The translations under genes and the position numbers were made by a program. Below are positions 41,631 through 49,554 of a stretch of 52,572 bases of DNA, in pieces. Position 1 is the stretch's first letter. Every line of letters starts with the position of its first letter. The DNA is from Kitasatospora sp. Root107. GTDB taxonomy: Bacteria > Actinomycetota > Actinomycetes > Streptomycetales > Streptomycetaceae. Below the pieces are notes generated by a model. It did no database searches, was not told the DNA's origin, and saw only the letters and a list, made by a program, of their open reading frames with translations. The DNA lies in assembly GCF_001424875.1 (NCBI RefSeq), contig NZ_LMCT01000038.1, positions 23,932 to 76,503 of the forward strand, given 5' to 3'.

Positions 41631-42497
41631 ATGCAACTCCAGTGGGACTGGCTGCGGCCGGTGGTGACCGTCCCGTACGTGCCGACACTCGGCCCCATCC
41701 ATCCCGCCACCTTCGGCCGCGAGCTGTTCGCCGACGTGCTCGCCGTGGCTGGGACGGAACGGTTCTTGCCGTACGACAAGGACGCGCGGTGGTCCGAGGT
41801 GAAGGGCGAAACCGTGCTGCCACTGGCCATCGACCACGGGCCCGGCCAGACACTCATCCCGACACTGAGCCGACGCGGTGCGGGCACGGTCAAGGTTCAC
41901 CTGTACGGCGACCAGCCGGGCGGCCTGGCGGAGGCCGCGGAGCTGGCGACCAAGCTCGCTGCCGAGCACGGCGCGGGTAAGGCCCGGGTAGTCAGTTTCG
42001 GTGCTCCCGGCCAACCGGCACGGTCGGGCGTGGCCTGTACGAGGGTCCAGTTCCGCGAGTTCGCCACCGAGCGCACCACGGACCAGGTGGGCACTGTCCG
42101 GCCGCTGGAGGACCAGCCGGCGGCCGTACAGGCCACGTTCCCGGAGTTCGCCGACAAGCTCTCCGGCGATGGCTTCGCGTTCCTGCACTCCCGCATGGAG
42201 CTTGGCGGGGTCGGGCCGGTTCTGGTGACCGTGTCCGACGGTCGGGTGAGCGGGGCCATCGGGCCCATGGAGACCATGACCGACCACGCCGGGCAGCTGC
42301 GGCTACTCCCGCAGTACTTCGGTGTACTGCCCGACTTCCGAGGCCACAGACATGGCCGGGCACTGTGGCGGGCCGCGATGCGGTGGGGAGCGGACCACGG
42401 CGCGGCATACCAGCTCCTACAGACCGAGATTGACGGTGCGTCTGATCACCTGTGCCGCTCGGAGGGGCTGACGGATCTCGGGTTCGTCTACTCCTGA
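41631..42497 (+). CDS. GNAT-family N-acetyltransferase domain protein
   Basis: 288 residues. The C-terminal half carries the acetyl-CoA signature (YFGVLPDFRGHRHGRALWRAAMRWG), preceded by beta strands (GPVLVTVSDGRVSGAIGPM). The N-terminal 130 residues (WDWLRPVVTVPYVPTLGP; SRRGAGTVKVHLYGDQPGGLAEAAEL) may be a second, degenerate GNAT fold. The substrate is unknown. Its nearness to the RiPP genes allows, but does not show, a role in peptide modification or immunity. The ribosome-binding site is weak. A divergent membrane-protein gene lies 91 bases upstream. Confidence 0.8.
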   Translation: MQLQWDWLRPVVTVPYVPTLGPIHPATFGRELFADVLAVAGTERFLPYDKDARWSEVKGETVLPLAIDHGPGQTLIPTLSRRGAGTVKVHLYGDQPGGLAEAAELATKLAAEHGAGKARVVSFGAPGQPARSGVACTRVQFREFATERTTDQVGTVRPLEDQPAAVQATFPEFADKLSGDGFAFLHSRMELGGVGPVLVTVSDGRVSGAIGPMETMTDHAGQLRLLPQYFGVLPDFRGHRHGRALWRAAMRWGADHGAAYQLLQTEIDGASDHLCRSEGLTDLGFVYS

Positions 42498-42539
42498 CCG
42501 GCTGCCGGCGAAATGTCTGGCCATGAGGCGTCGCCGCCT

Positions 42540-42623
42540 CTACAGACAGTCGGCGAACTGCTGGCCGATGACCATGCCGAGAAAGAAGACGGCCAGCGTC
42601 AGCCCCACGATCACGAACGCCAC
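42540..42623 (-). CDS. Possible 27-residue membrane peptide
   Basis: GTG 42623 opens a short frame, VAFVIVGLTLAVFFLGMVIG..., that would make a single membrane span. It directly follows the stop of the 186-residue gene upstream. There is no clear ribosome site, so support is thin. Confidence 0.3.
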   Translation of the reverse strand: MAFVIVGLTLAVFFLGMVIGQQFADCL

Positions 42624-42637
42624 ACGGAACTGACGAT

Positions 42638-43198
42638 CTAGCGGCCCGTGACGCGGCGCTCCACGACGTTCAACCGGGTAATAGCCGTAGCCACCTCGCC
42701 GCGCCCCTGGTGCGCACGCTCCACCTGCTGGGCAAGCTGTGCCTGATCCCGGTTCCGCTGCTCGATCTGGCTCGGGTGTTCGGGCTGTCCGGCTACGGCG
42801 ACCATGATCCGATTCGGCGGGGCGAACGCGAAAACCTCGGCACATGTCCCGGCGACAGCGGTCATCGCGCGCCGCAGCTTCTTGTCTCCTACACGGTCGG
42901 CAAGGTCCTGCACCACGCGGCCGACCTCGCGCTGCTCGTCCTTCTGGAACCACTGCACTCGCTGCCCTCCGCGAGTGCAGACCTCCTCAAGCAGGCGACG
43001 GGCGTCGACCAATGCTTCGCGCACAGCTTCTCCGTCCGGACCAAGCGCCCTCCGGAGCCGCTGAGTACGCCACGTGCGCAGGGCCAGGTAGCCCGACAAA
43101 AGGAGGGCCAGCCAACCCGGCAGGAACTTCACGACGTCCGGCACATCCGTCAGGACGTCGCCCATGGAGGCGGCCCACTCAGCCGCGAGATTGGTCAC
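42638..43198 (-). CDS. Hypothetical membrane-associated protein (186 residues)
   Basis: One hydrophobic segment (FLPGWLALLLSGYLAL, residues 29-44) is followed by a long charged, helical region (LRRALGPDGEAVREALVDARRLLEEV; QRNRDQAQLAQQVERAHQGRGEVATAITRL) that may form coiled coils. No family recognised. It ends the island next to lysozyme tail 2, with 33 bp between. Confidence 0.65.
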   Translation of the reverse strand: MTNLAAEWAASMGDVLTDVPDVVKFLPGWLALLLSGYLALRTWRTQRLRRALGPDGEAVREALVDARRLLEEVCTRGGQRVQWFQKDEQREVGRVVQDLADRVGDKKLRRAMTAVAGTCAEVFAFAPPNRIMVAVAGQPEHPSQIEQRNRDQAQLAQQVERAHQGRGEVATAITRLNVVERRVTGR

Positions 43199-43231
43199 CG
43201 CCGGAGTGTTGCATAGATGTGCACCTTTCCT

Positions 43232-43489
43232 CGTTTTCGCAGGTCAGCTACGAGGTATAAGGGTGTACACTCCACCACCAACTGGTGGACCACCTGCACC
43301 GGCAACAACTCCGGCTTCGGCGCCACCAACCCCCTCTGGATCGCCCGCTACGCCTCCACCGTCGGTACCCTCCCGGCGGGCTGGTCGTACCAAACCATCT
43401 GGCAGTACGCCGACTCCGGCCCCCTCCTCGGCGACCAGAACTACTTCAACGGCGCCTACGACCGCCTCCAAGCCCTCGCCAAGGGCTGA
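43232..43489 (+). pseudogene. GH25 lysozyme C-terminal fragment, copy 2 (right direct repeat)
   Basis: The same 258-bp block as copy 1, encoding TTNWWTTCTGNN through YFNGAYDRLQALAKG and a stop. Both copies begin with an identical 26-base segment (CGTTTTCGCAGGTCAGCTAC and six more bases) not expected inside a lysozyme gene, so the fragment was already truncated when it was duplicated. The DNA after the stop differs from copies 1 and 3. From 43490 to 43894 I see no gene. Confidence 0.78.
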
Positions 43490-43894
43490 CACCCCATCAA
43501 GCAGTGCGGGACCACCAACGGTGCGCCCCGCAGGCGCGCAGTTCGCCCTGGCCGCCACCCTCGCGGTCAGGGCTTTCTGCGCCCGACGACCTGGCTCCTA
43601 CCCTGTACTCCCAGTCCATCACAGAGCCCAACCGCCCGCCTGGCTTCGGATGACAGGTCTCCCGCTAAAGGTGGTGCACCCTTGTCAATTGGTTGGATAG
43701 ACGTGCTCTTCAGGCTGTCGGCGCGACAGGAGCCCGCAGGAGGTCTCGCCAGTCGGCGGGCCAGAGTTGGGAGCAATGCTCAAGACCTGTGGATCGGTTC
43801 CGGGAGGGCGCGCGGAGGGCGTACCTTCCCGAATGATCCTGTGACGGTCACCGAGTAGGCCCGCGTTCGCAGCGCCGGTCGGGAAGGCACGCCC

Positions 43895-44164
43895 ATGCTC
43901 AGCGTAGTGAATGCCGACGGTTCGACGGAGTCCGGCTCCCTGATCGACGAGATCGTCCGCGAGGGGGCCCGGCGGATGCTGGCCGCCGCGCTTGAGGCGG
44001 AAGTCAACCAGTACATAGCCGAGTTGGCGGCCGAGACGGACGAGCGGGGGCACCGCCTGGTAGTCCGCAACGGCCACCACCGGCCCCGGACCGTAACCAC
44101 CGCCGCCGGCCCGGTCGAGGCCACCGCGCCGCGGGTGAACGACCGCCGCGTCGACGAGGCCACC
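43895..44164 (+). pseudogene. IS256-family (mutator-type) transposase, N-terminal fragment
   Basis: The first 90 residues match the start of IS256-type transposases: LIDEIVREGARRMLAAALEAEVN, then RGHRLVVRNGHHRPRTVTT and VNDRRVDEAT. After the expected point where ERKRF should follow, the sequence switches to unrelated DNA and soon stops. The DDE catalytic part is absent, so this is a dead remnant. Confidence 0.8.
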
Positions 44165-44275
44165 AGCCCAGGGACACGGCAGATCTCAAACGCCGTCTGA
44201 GCTGGGAATACTCGCATGCCCACCGCGTCGTTGGGACATGTATCGGAGTTCAAGTTGCCTGTGCTGTAAGAGTTG

Positions 44276-44599
44276 ATGCGCAAGCGTTCGAAGTTCCCGT
44301 TTCCCACCCTCGGGCAGTTCCTGATGGCGCCCCGCATGATGAGGCGCTTGTCCATCTGGATGCTCGACAACGACCTCACCTTCGAGGAGGCCCGGCACTG
44401 GGAGATGGCGAGGCGGATGCTGCACGTGCACCTGGAGAAGACCTACGAGCCGAAGTGGCGCCGGACCGCGCCGGCCGAGCTCCGGGTGGTGGCTGGCCTG
44501 CCGGTGGACTTCGACCCGGAGCTCCTGCCGTACGGCGTTCCCGGGCTCTACCACCCGGAGACCTTCGCCGCGGTGCGCAAGCACCACCCCCGGCCGTAG
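44276..44599 (+). CDS. Hypothetical protein (107 residues)
   Basis: MRKRSKFPFPTLGQFLMAPR, then DNDLTFEEARHWEMARRML and PYGVPGLYHPETF. Codon use is strongly GC3, so it is likely translated. No family recognised. It lies beside the IS256 remnant. The preceding TTG is in frame, but ATG 44276 is preferred. Confidence 0.6.
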   Translation: MRKRSKFPFPTLGQFLMAPRMMRRLSIWMLDNDLTFEEARHWEMARRMLHVHLEKTYEPKWRRTAPAELRVVAGLPVDFDPELLPYGVPGLYHPETFAAVRKHHPRP

Positions 44600-44776
44600 C
44601 CCGGGCTGCCTGCCGCCCGGCCTCGCTTCCGGCCGGGCTGCGACAGCCGCCGCCGCGGCGGCAGTCCGCTTCCCGGCAGCGGGCCACACCAGCAGGCGGG
44701 GCCCGTTCCGCGTTCCAGGCGATGAGTACGTCGATGTGGTCTACGGAACCCGGCCCAGCGCCCGTACCATCGGTCT

Positions 44777-45031
44777 ATGACTGTTGAGTTGACGGCCCGT
44801 CTCGACGACGTAGTGGTCGACCATCTGAGGGGCGAGGCCGCCCGTGCGGGCGTCGACCTCGATACCCATCTCGCCCGGGTCGTCACGGCCGACTACCTCG
44901 CGGCGCACGGCAGCCGTGCGGAGCAGATTGCCCGGGCTGCCGCCCTGACCGCCGCCGCTGTCCAGACCTGGGATCGGGAAGGGCGGCCCGAAGACGACGG
45001 CCACGACTTCGAGGACGTCTTCGGCCAGTGA
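44777..45031 (+). CDS. Antitoxin-like protein of a toxin-antitoxin pair
   Basis: 84 residues. A short N-terminal strand and helices (ELTARLDDVVVDHLRGEAARAG), as in ribbon-helix-helix antitoxins, are followed by an acidic C-terminal tail (GRPEDDGHDFEDVFGQ) suited to binding a toxin. Its stop overlaps the downstream gene's GTG (GTGA). Antitoxin identity is inferred from size, layout and the ParE-like neighbour. Confidence 0.7.
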   Translation: MTVELTARLDDVVVDHLRGEAARAGVDLDTHLARVVTADYLAAHGSRAEQIARAAALTAAAVQTWDREGRPEDDGHDFEDVFGQ

Positions 45032-45291
45032 CCGATCTTCCCTACCGGGCCCGGCTCTCCGGCGAAGCCACCGCCCTGGTCCGCACGGTCCTGACCGAGG
45101 ATCAGTGTAAGCAGCTCCAAGGTGCTCTTGAGCTGGCGATGGCCGACCCCTGGTCGTGGCCGGCCAGCGACCGCGAAGACTTGGACGACTCGATCCGGCA
45201 GATCGTCCTGCCGGATCTGATCGCGCACTACGTGATCCTGCCCGACCCGCCCGTCCCCCACCTGTGGGTCATCACCCTCACTGTCCTGTAG
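45028..45291 (+). CDS. RelE/ParE-like toxin
   Basis: 87 residues with the ParE/RelE pattern: YRARLSGEATALVRTVL, then LELAMADPWSWP, SIRQIVLPDLIAHYVIL and a final strand LWVITLTVL. Such toxins cut mRNA or poison gyrase. Its coding sequence includes a 29-base stretch (45192-45220) that is repeated exactly at 47559-47587, where it seems to be a stray fragment. Confidence 0.72.
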   Translation: MTDLPYRARLSGEATALVRTVLTEDQCKQLQGALELAMADPWSWPASDREDLDDSIRQIVLPDLIAHYVILPDPPVPHLWVITLTVL

Positions 45292-45603
45292 CAGCACGGG
45301 TGGTACTGCTGGCGGCAGGTGGACAGCTGATCCGCCTTGTCCCCTCCGCAGCCGTGGTGAGAGACGAGCCGCTGTCTTGTCAGCTCCCATCGGCCCGGCC
45401 GGGGGTGATCAGGAACTCCTGTGGGTCGGTCAGCCCGGTGTTGTACTTGCAACTCCGCAAGCGGATCTACCTCGTCGGCCAGGCCCCAACCCCCGGCTCC
45501 ACGTCTGAATTTCGCACCCTCGAGGCTCGGTCGACGGGGCCCAGTGCCGCGCAGACCAGTACGGGAGCGGTTCGCAGGGGGTCTAGGAAAGCGATGGATC
45601 GCA

Positions 45604-45645
45604 GCCCCTGTCACCGGTAGCTCGTTGAATGCCGATGACAGGGGC
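45604..45645. terminator. Inverted repeat, probable terminator
   Basis: A 10-bp perfect stem (GCCCCTGTCA / TGACAGGGGC) with a 22-base loop, just past the stop of the minus-strand membrane protein gene. The stretch 45292-45603 shows no gene that I can support. Confidence 0.55.
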
Positions 45646-45662
45646 CGCGTGGTGACGGCAGG

Positions 45663-45947
45663 TCAGGCCCGGCGACCCTCCGACAGCGACTTGACGAACC
45701 GTGCGGTCATCAGCACGGGCAGGATGAACGCGTAGAAGAAGACCGCGTAACTGCCGCCCTCGAAGACGAAGCACAGGTAGTACGCGTATCCCGCGAAGCC
45801 GACGCCGAGGACGCCGTTCAGGGCTCGCATGCCGTTCGTCAAGCCGCCCACGGGCAGCAGAGCTATCGCAACCATGACCACCCCGCTGACGGCCAGCAGG
45901 ATGATGTACCACGAGAAGACCGGGTCGAGCCCGAAGTCGATGTTCAA
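45663..45947 (-). CDS. Small integral membrane protein (94 residues)
   Basis: Three hydrophobic segments (FSWYIILLAVSGVVMVAIALL; ALNGVLGVGFAGYAYYLCFV; YAVFFYAFILPVLMTARFV) with a basic C-terminal end. No family recognised. ATG 45947; the gap up to 46194 would hold its promoter and that of the divergent lysine-rich protein gene. Confidence 0.7.
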   Translation of the reverse strand: MNIDFGLDPVFSWYIILLAVSGVVMVAIALLPVGGLTNGMRALNGVLGVGFAGYAYYLCFVFEGGSYAVFFYAFILPVLMTARFVKSLSEGRRA

Positions 45948-46193
45948 GAAACGTTCCTGCTCACAGTGAAATACGCGGTCGGCGGTAGCCGACTGGGACG
46001 ACTGCGCACAGTACTGGAGCCACCCCAGTGTCCGCCTCCACCTTTTGATCTCGGTATCGCTGTTGGGGCGTCACCCTGGCCTGCCTCGCACAACTCATAG
46101 GTGGAGGTTTCCGGCAAAGCCGGGTACAGGCGGGCTGCGGGGCCCGTAGATTCACCGCAACGAGCGGTGATCGACAACGATTTGGGAGTAACT

Positions 46194-47030
46194 GTGGGAG
46201 ACAGCGGCACCTTCGGTTCGGACAGCGGGGTGGAATCCACCATCACGCTGCTGGAAACCCGGCTTCCCGCCACACAAGAGCGCCGCCGCGAGCTGGAGGA
46301 GGAACTCGCCGCCGTCACCGCGCAGATTGACGCCATGACCGGCGTCCTGGATGGCCTGCGGGCCCTGGCCGGCACTCCCCTGGACAACCGGGACGCGTCG
46401 GCTGCCCCGGCCCAATTGCCCACTTCGGAGGAGGCGGTGGAGGTGCAGGAGTCAGGCGTCGGGCAGTCCGGCGCGGCCGAAGCCGAAGCTCAGCCGGTGC
46501 CAGCTGTCACCCGACCCGCGCGCAGGACCAGCGCCAAGAAGAAGCCCGCCACGACCACGGCGAGGAAGACCACCGCGAGGAAGACGACCGCCCGCAAGAC
46601 GGTGGCGGCGAGGAACACCGGCCCGGCCTCCACGGATATCGCTGCGCAGATGGAGCAGCAGACGGCCGCGACGAAGAAGACTGCGACGAAGTCAGTGGCC
46701 AAGAAGACAACGAAGGGCGCCCCGCCGAAGGAGACGGTGAAGAAGGTATCCGCGGCCGGGAAGCGGGCGGCGGCCGATGTCTCAGCCGCGCCGTCCCCGG
46801 GCCGGCGGCGGAGTGTCGCCGACGCGGACAGTGTGCTGGCGGTGCTGGCCAAGATGGCGGGGCCGCTGCGCGCCCGTGAGGTGACCGAAGAGCTCGGGCT
46901 GGAGGCCATCGCCGCGAACGTCAACGCGATCCGCACCCAGCTGGAGCGCCTCGCCAGCAGCGGTCGTGCGCAGCGGACCGGCCGGGGCCTGTACACCACA
47001 GCCACCGAGCAGAGCACAACTTCGGGCTGA
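46194..47030 (+). CDS. Histone H1-like lysine-rich DNA-binding protein
   Basis: 278 residues in three parts. An N-terminal coiled coil (LPATQERRRELEEELAAVTAQI) is followed by a long basic region rich in KKT/RKT units (TTARKTTARKTTARKTVAAR; KKTATKSVAKKTTKG) like eukaryotic H1 tails and HupS-type tails, then a C-terminal winged helix (SVLAVLAKMAGPLRAREVTEELGL, RTGRGLYTT). It probably binds DNA without strong sequence preference. GTG 46194 is taken as the start because GGGAG lies upstream; earlier in-frame starts would add 31 residues. Confidence 0.72.
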   Translation: MGDSGTFGSDSGVESTITLLETRLPATQERRRELEEELAAVTAQIDAMTGVLDGLRALAGTPLDNRDASAAPAQLPTSEEAVEVQESGVGQSGAAEAEAQPVPAVTRPARRTSAKKKPATTTARKTTARKTTARKTVAARNTGPASTDIAAQMEQQTAATKKTATKSVAKKTTKGAPPKETVKKVSAAGKRAAADVSAAPSPGRRRSVADADSVLAVLAKMAGPLRAREVTEELGLEAIAANVNAIRTQLERLASSGRAQRTGRGLYTTATEQSTTSG

Positions 47031-47214
47031 GGCTCAGCCAGGGACTGCGGATACGCACCCCGGTGTTCTGGCTGAGGCGGATGTCGTGGTGGTGTGGATC
47101 TCCTGGGATCGGTTCCCATTTCGGCTGTTTTCGGTTGAGGATCGCGACGGGTCTTCTTCGGCTCCAGCCGACAGGCGCCGAGCAAGACCCCCTCACAGGC
47201 TCAGTTCACCCAAA

Positions 47215-47496
47215 TCAGGAAAGCTGACCAAATACGTGGGCCACCCAGCCGTCAAGCCGGACGGCGAACTCCCGCGCTGAGGCGATATCCGAGGCCGGCA
47301 GGGCGCCGGCGTCGTCCAGGCCGTCGAAGCAGTCGACATCGGCCCAGCCACCACGGAACAGCACCACCGACAGCTCAGCCTCCGCCGGGCCCGAGACGAG
47401 CACACCAACCGAGTCGGGATCGTTCACCAACGCCCTGTCCGTCTCTAGTCGCTGAGGCCATGGTGCTGCTTCATCGCGCCACATCACCTGACCCAC
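47215..47496 (-). CDS. Hypothetical protein, possibly 5'-truncated
   Basis: About 93 residues (VGQVMWRDEAAPWPQRLETD; SVGVLVSGPAEAELSVVLFRGG; FAVRLDGWVAHVFGQLS). The frame stays open upstream (DLDEAAAEVAARTPGWRAVGLA) as far as the junction with lysozyme tail 3 near 47.59 kb. It may therefore be the 3' part of a longer gene cut by rearrangement. No family recognised. The stretch 47031-47214 holds nothing that I can assign. Confidence 0.45.
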   Translation of the reverse strand: MGQVMWRDEAAPWPQRLETDRALVNDPDSVGVLVSGPAEAELSVVLFRGGWADVDCFDGLDDAGALPASDIASAREFAVRLDGWVAHVFGQLS

Positions 47497-47558
47497 CGCC
47501 AGGCCGACAGCCCGCCATCCCGGCGTCCGGGCGGCTACTTCGGCAGCAGCCTCATCAA

Positions 47559-47587
47559 GATCCGGCAGATCGTCCTGCCGGATCTGA
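47559..47587. repeat. 29-bp copy of part of the ParE-like toxin gene, palindromic
   Basis: Identical to 45192-45220. Its first 26 bases are a perfect inverted repeat (GATCCGGCAG-ATCGTC-CTGCCGGATC). It abuts lysozyme tail 3, so it marks a recombination joint. Confidence 0.75.
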
Positions 47588-47663
47588 CTCCGGTGTGCTG
47601 CCCGGCGACCAGAACTACTTCAACGGCGCCTACGACCGCGTCCAAGCCCTCGCCAAGGGCTGA
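47585..47663 (+). pseudogene. GH25 lysozyme C-terminal fragment, copy 3
   Basis: It encodes only DSGVLPGDQNYFNGAYDRVQALAKG before the stop, shorter than copies 1 and 2 and with different synonymous changes. The following 95 bp, including the terminator, match the DNA after copy 1. Confidence 0.72.
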
Positions 47664-47675
47664 CCCACCCGGCCC

Positions 47676-47714
47676 GCACCGGTCGGCGCCGACCGCCCCA
47701 GCGCCGACCGGTGC
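47676..47714 (+). terminator. Lysozyme-gene terminator (copy 3)
   Basis: A perfect 14-bp stem (47676-47689 and 47701-47714), the counterpart of the hairpin after copy 1. Confidence 0.75.
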
Positions 47715-47824
47715 GCGCTCACCCCGCCCATCGGGATCTCCACCGCGCGTACGGAGTCCGTCCAATGAACGGCTCTGTCTCGTAATCGGTGGTAACGAAG
47801 GGCGACAGTCGTCGTCGGCATGGT

Positions 47825-48200
47825 ATGCGTGATGTCAACGAGCTTGTGAATGTGGTGTTTTCGGGGCTGTCTGGCTTGGTCATCGCTGGCGTGACGGATG
47901 AGCGCGAGTTCATCAGGGTGTCGGAGCGGACCCGGAACGATCCGGTGCCGTGGCCGATATGCGGGCAGCTGACGGGACAGGTCCACGGTTTTCACGGGCG
48001 GGTGATCGCGGATGTGCCGGTGGACGGGCGCAGGGTCGTGGCGTCTGGGCTGCCCGCGGCAGACCTTTTGCGAGCAAGTCCCCGGCCTGATCGAGCGCTA
48101 CCAACGGCGCACGCGACGGCTGGCCGACCAACTCGGCGTGATTGTGAAGGAGTTAGCAGATCGGGCGGGCGCCCGCCTCTCCGCCGAACCATCACGTCAA
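47825..48200 (+). pseudogene. ISL3-family transposase, N-terminal remnant
   Basis: ATG 47825 opens VNELVNVVFSGLSGLVIAGV and VPWPICGQLTGQVHGFHGRVIADVPVDGRRV, the start of ISL3-type transposases with part of the zinc-binding region. An internal deletion near 48055 shifts the frame. RQTFCEQVPGLIERYQRRTR and LADQLGVIVKELA then appear in another frame before the sequence ends. The catalytic domain is missing. The DNA before it (GGCTCTGTCTCGTAATC) may be the left inverted repeat. Confidence 0.75.
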
Positions 48201-48239
48201 CGGAACTTCCGTCCCGTCAGTCCCGGGCCCGGCTAAGGG

Positions 48240-48331
48240 CGGAGAGGGCAGGATTCGAACCTGTGCGGACCCGGAGGTCCTGCTCGACCGTCACCGGCCT
48301 GGCACCCGATCAGCCGCTCCGGCACCTCTCC
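48240..48331 (-). pseudogene. Degenerate serine-type tRNA-like sequence
   Basis: On the minus strand it starts GGAGAGG and ends CCTCTCC plus G, a perfect 7-bp acceptor stem. A D-arm-like CCG...CGG, a long variable arm (GGACC-TCC-G-GGTCC) and a T-loop GGTTCGAATCC are present. The anticodon region is about five bases too long and forms no stem, and the T stem has one mismatch. It is probably a dead class II tRNA copy, perhaps an old integration site. Confidence 0.5.
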
Positions 48332-48463
48332 AAGCCTCGGCAGTGGCGCGTACCCCCCTCGGCGTGAAACCACTGTGCCCGCACGGCCTGGCACCCACCT
48401 GACCCACCGCTGACACCCGGGGAAGGGCGGTCCGCAACGATGCGAGGGCCCGTCAGGACGGGT

Positions 48464-48775
48464 TCAGGCCCCCGGGTTGATGCCCCGCAGGACGTCCCCG
48501 GCCTTGAACTGGAGGTCGTCCGCACCCGCACCGGTGAACACGAAGTGGGCACCGTGCGGCGGGTCCACCTCGGTCACCACCGCCTGCGGGGAGCGGCGGA
48601 TCTCCGCCAGGGCAAGGTCGACCGGACGACCGTGCCGGCCCACGCAACGGAAGCGCGCACCCACCTGAGTGGTCGCCAGGCATCGCACGACGACTGCCAA
48701 CAGATCGGACCCGGCGCTGTCCACCTGCACGATCTCGATCTTCGGGTGGGGTGCTTCCAACGCCTTCATCATCAC
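48464..48775 (-). CDS. Hypothetical protein (about 103 residues)
   Basis: MMMKALEAPHPKIEIVQVDS, then CLATTQVGARFRCVGRHGRP and GAHFVFTGAGADDLQFKAGDVLRGI. It resembles a small beta-barrel of the kind seen in translation-factor domain 2, but I assign no function. Three consecutive Met codons leave the start uncertain by two residues. Codon use is coding-like. From 48776 to 49094 I see no gene. Confidence 0.55.
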   Translation of the reverse strand: MMMKALEAPHPKIEIVQVDSAGSDLLAVVVRCLATTQVGARFRCVGRHGRPVDLALAEIRRSPQAVVTEVDPPHGAHFVFTGAGADDLQFKAGDVLRGINPGA

Positions 48776-49094
48776 GCTGCCAGGGTCTAGGGAGAGGTGT
48801 GCACGGATCAGGGCCGACCGCAGAGGGCCAAGACCTGGGGAGGATTCCCCCGGGCCCCGGCCGGGGAGGCTCGGCCGAGATGAGCGCGGCCGCTCTGCTC
48901 GACAGCCCTGACGGCTCGGGTCGGACCTGTCGTGCCCGGAATGCTAGACCTGACAGCCGCTCTGGAGAAGGGCTTTGACCTGCAGTCTTTTCGGACGCGA
49001 GCATGCCAGGCGCACCCGGCGTACACGCACTGCACCCACTTGCCGGTCGCGGCGGCGGGATCCGGAGCGCGTCCGCCCGACCGGCACTCCGTCC

Positions 49095-49355
49095 TCAGCA
49101 GTCCCCGTAGTACCCGTCGTAGTACGCGGAGTGCCCCGCCACCGAGAAGCCCTCGAACTCACCGCTCGACTCCCCCTCCGCAGCCCCACCAGGGCCTCCG
49201 CCGCGGCCGCCGCAGAGCTTCATCACCTCGGTGTCGCCCTCGCCCTGGCTACGTCGCTCGCGCGCCGTCCGCTCCGCCAGCAGGAGGCGGATCTCGTCGA
49301 GGTCCGCTCCGCCCGGGCGGAGCCCGTACCGGCGCAGGCACTCGTCCTCGTCCAT
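49095..49355 (-). CDS. Hypothetical protein (86 residues), possibly a hybrid
   Basis: The N-terminal half (MDEDECLRRYGLRPGGADLDEIRLLLAER; GDTEVMKLC) resembles a streptomycete hypothetical family as I remember it. The Gly-rich second half ending SAYYDGYYGDC looks different. It may be an in-frame deletion product or a true short relative. A strong GGGAGGGGAGGGG run precedes ATG 49355. Confidence 0.55.
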   Translation of the reverse strand: MDEDECLRRYGLRPGGADLDEIRLLLAERTARERRSQGEGDTEVMKLCGGRGGGPGGAAEGESSGEFEGFSVAGHSAYYDGYYGDC

Positions 49356-49554
49356 GCCCCTCCCCTCCCGCCTCGGCCCCCGGTCCAGTTGGTGAACCGT
49401 CGTCATATCCTTTGACCTGTACCGGAAAGCCTGCCACCCCTCACCGACACGGCGCGCACCGACGCCGGGCCGCGCTCGACCGTACGCGCCCCGATCGGGT
49501 GATCGTCGAGGAGCGGCCCCGCCGGTGTCGGCTCCCTCCCCTAGCGTCCAGGGC

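Larger units (their letters stand above)
36501..43489. other. 6.7-kb island between direct repeats
   Basis: Two 258-bp lysozyme tails in the same orientation, 6731 bp apart, enclose regulators, tiny ORFs, the radical SAM/peptide pair, a GNAT gene and membrane proteins. No integrase, transposase or replication gene lies inside. Copy 1 retains the terminator that also follows copy 3 (47.6 kb), while copy 2 does not. The arrangement fits insertion or duplication by homologous recombination at lysozyme 3' ends, or use of this sequence as an attachment site by an element that has lost its integrase. Confidence 0.55.

Noticed and set aside
36501..43489. Calling the repeat-bounded block a classical integrative conjugative element
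   Set aside because: No integrase, excisionase, replication initiator or FtsK-type transfer gene is present, so only a repeat-bounded block is claimed.
43895..44200. Treating the IS256-type frame as an intact small gene
   Set aside because: Similarity to the transposase N-terminus stops abruptly at about residue 90 and the catalytic domain is absent, so it is a remnant.
46560..46740. Short repeated units in the lysine-rich gene considered as a CRISPR or minisatellite array
   Set aside because: The repeats are in-frame ACC/AAG codon repeats of a protein tail with no constant spacer. No CRISPR array is seen anywhere in the window.
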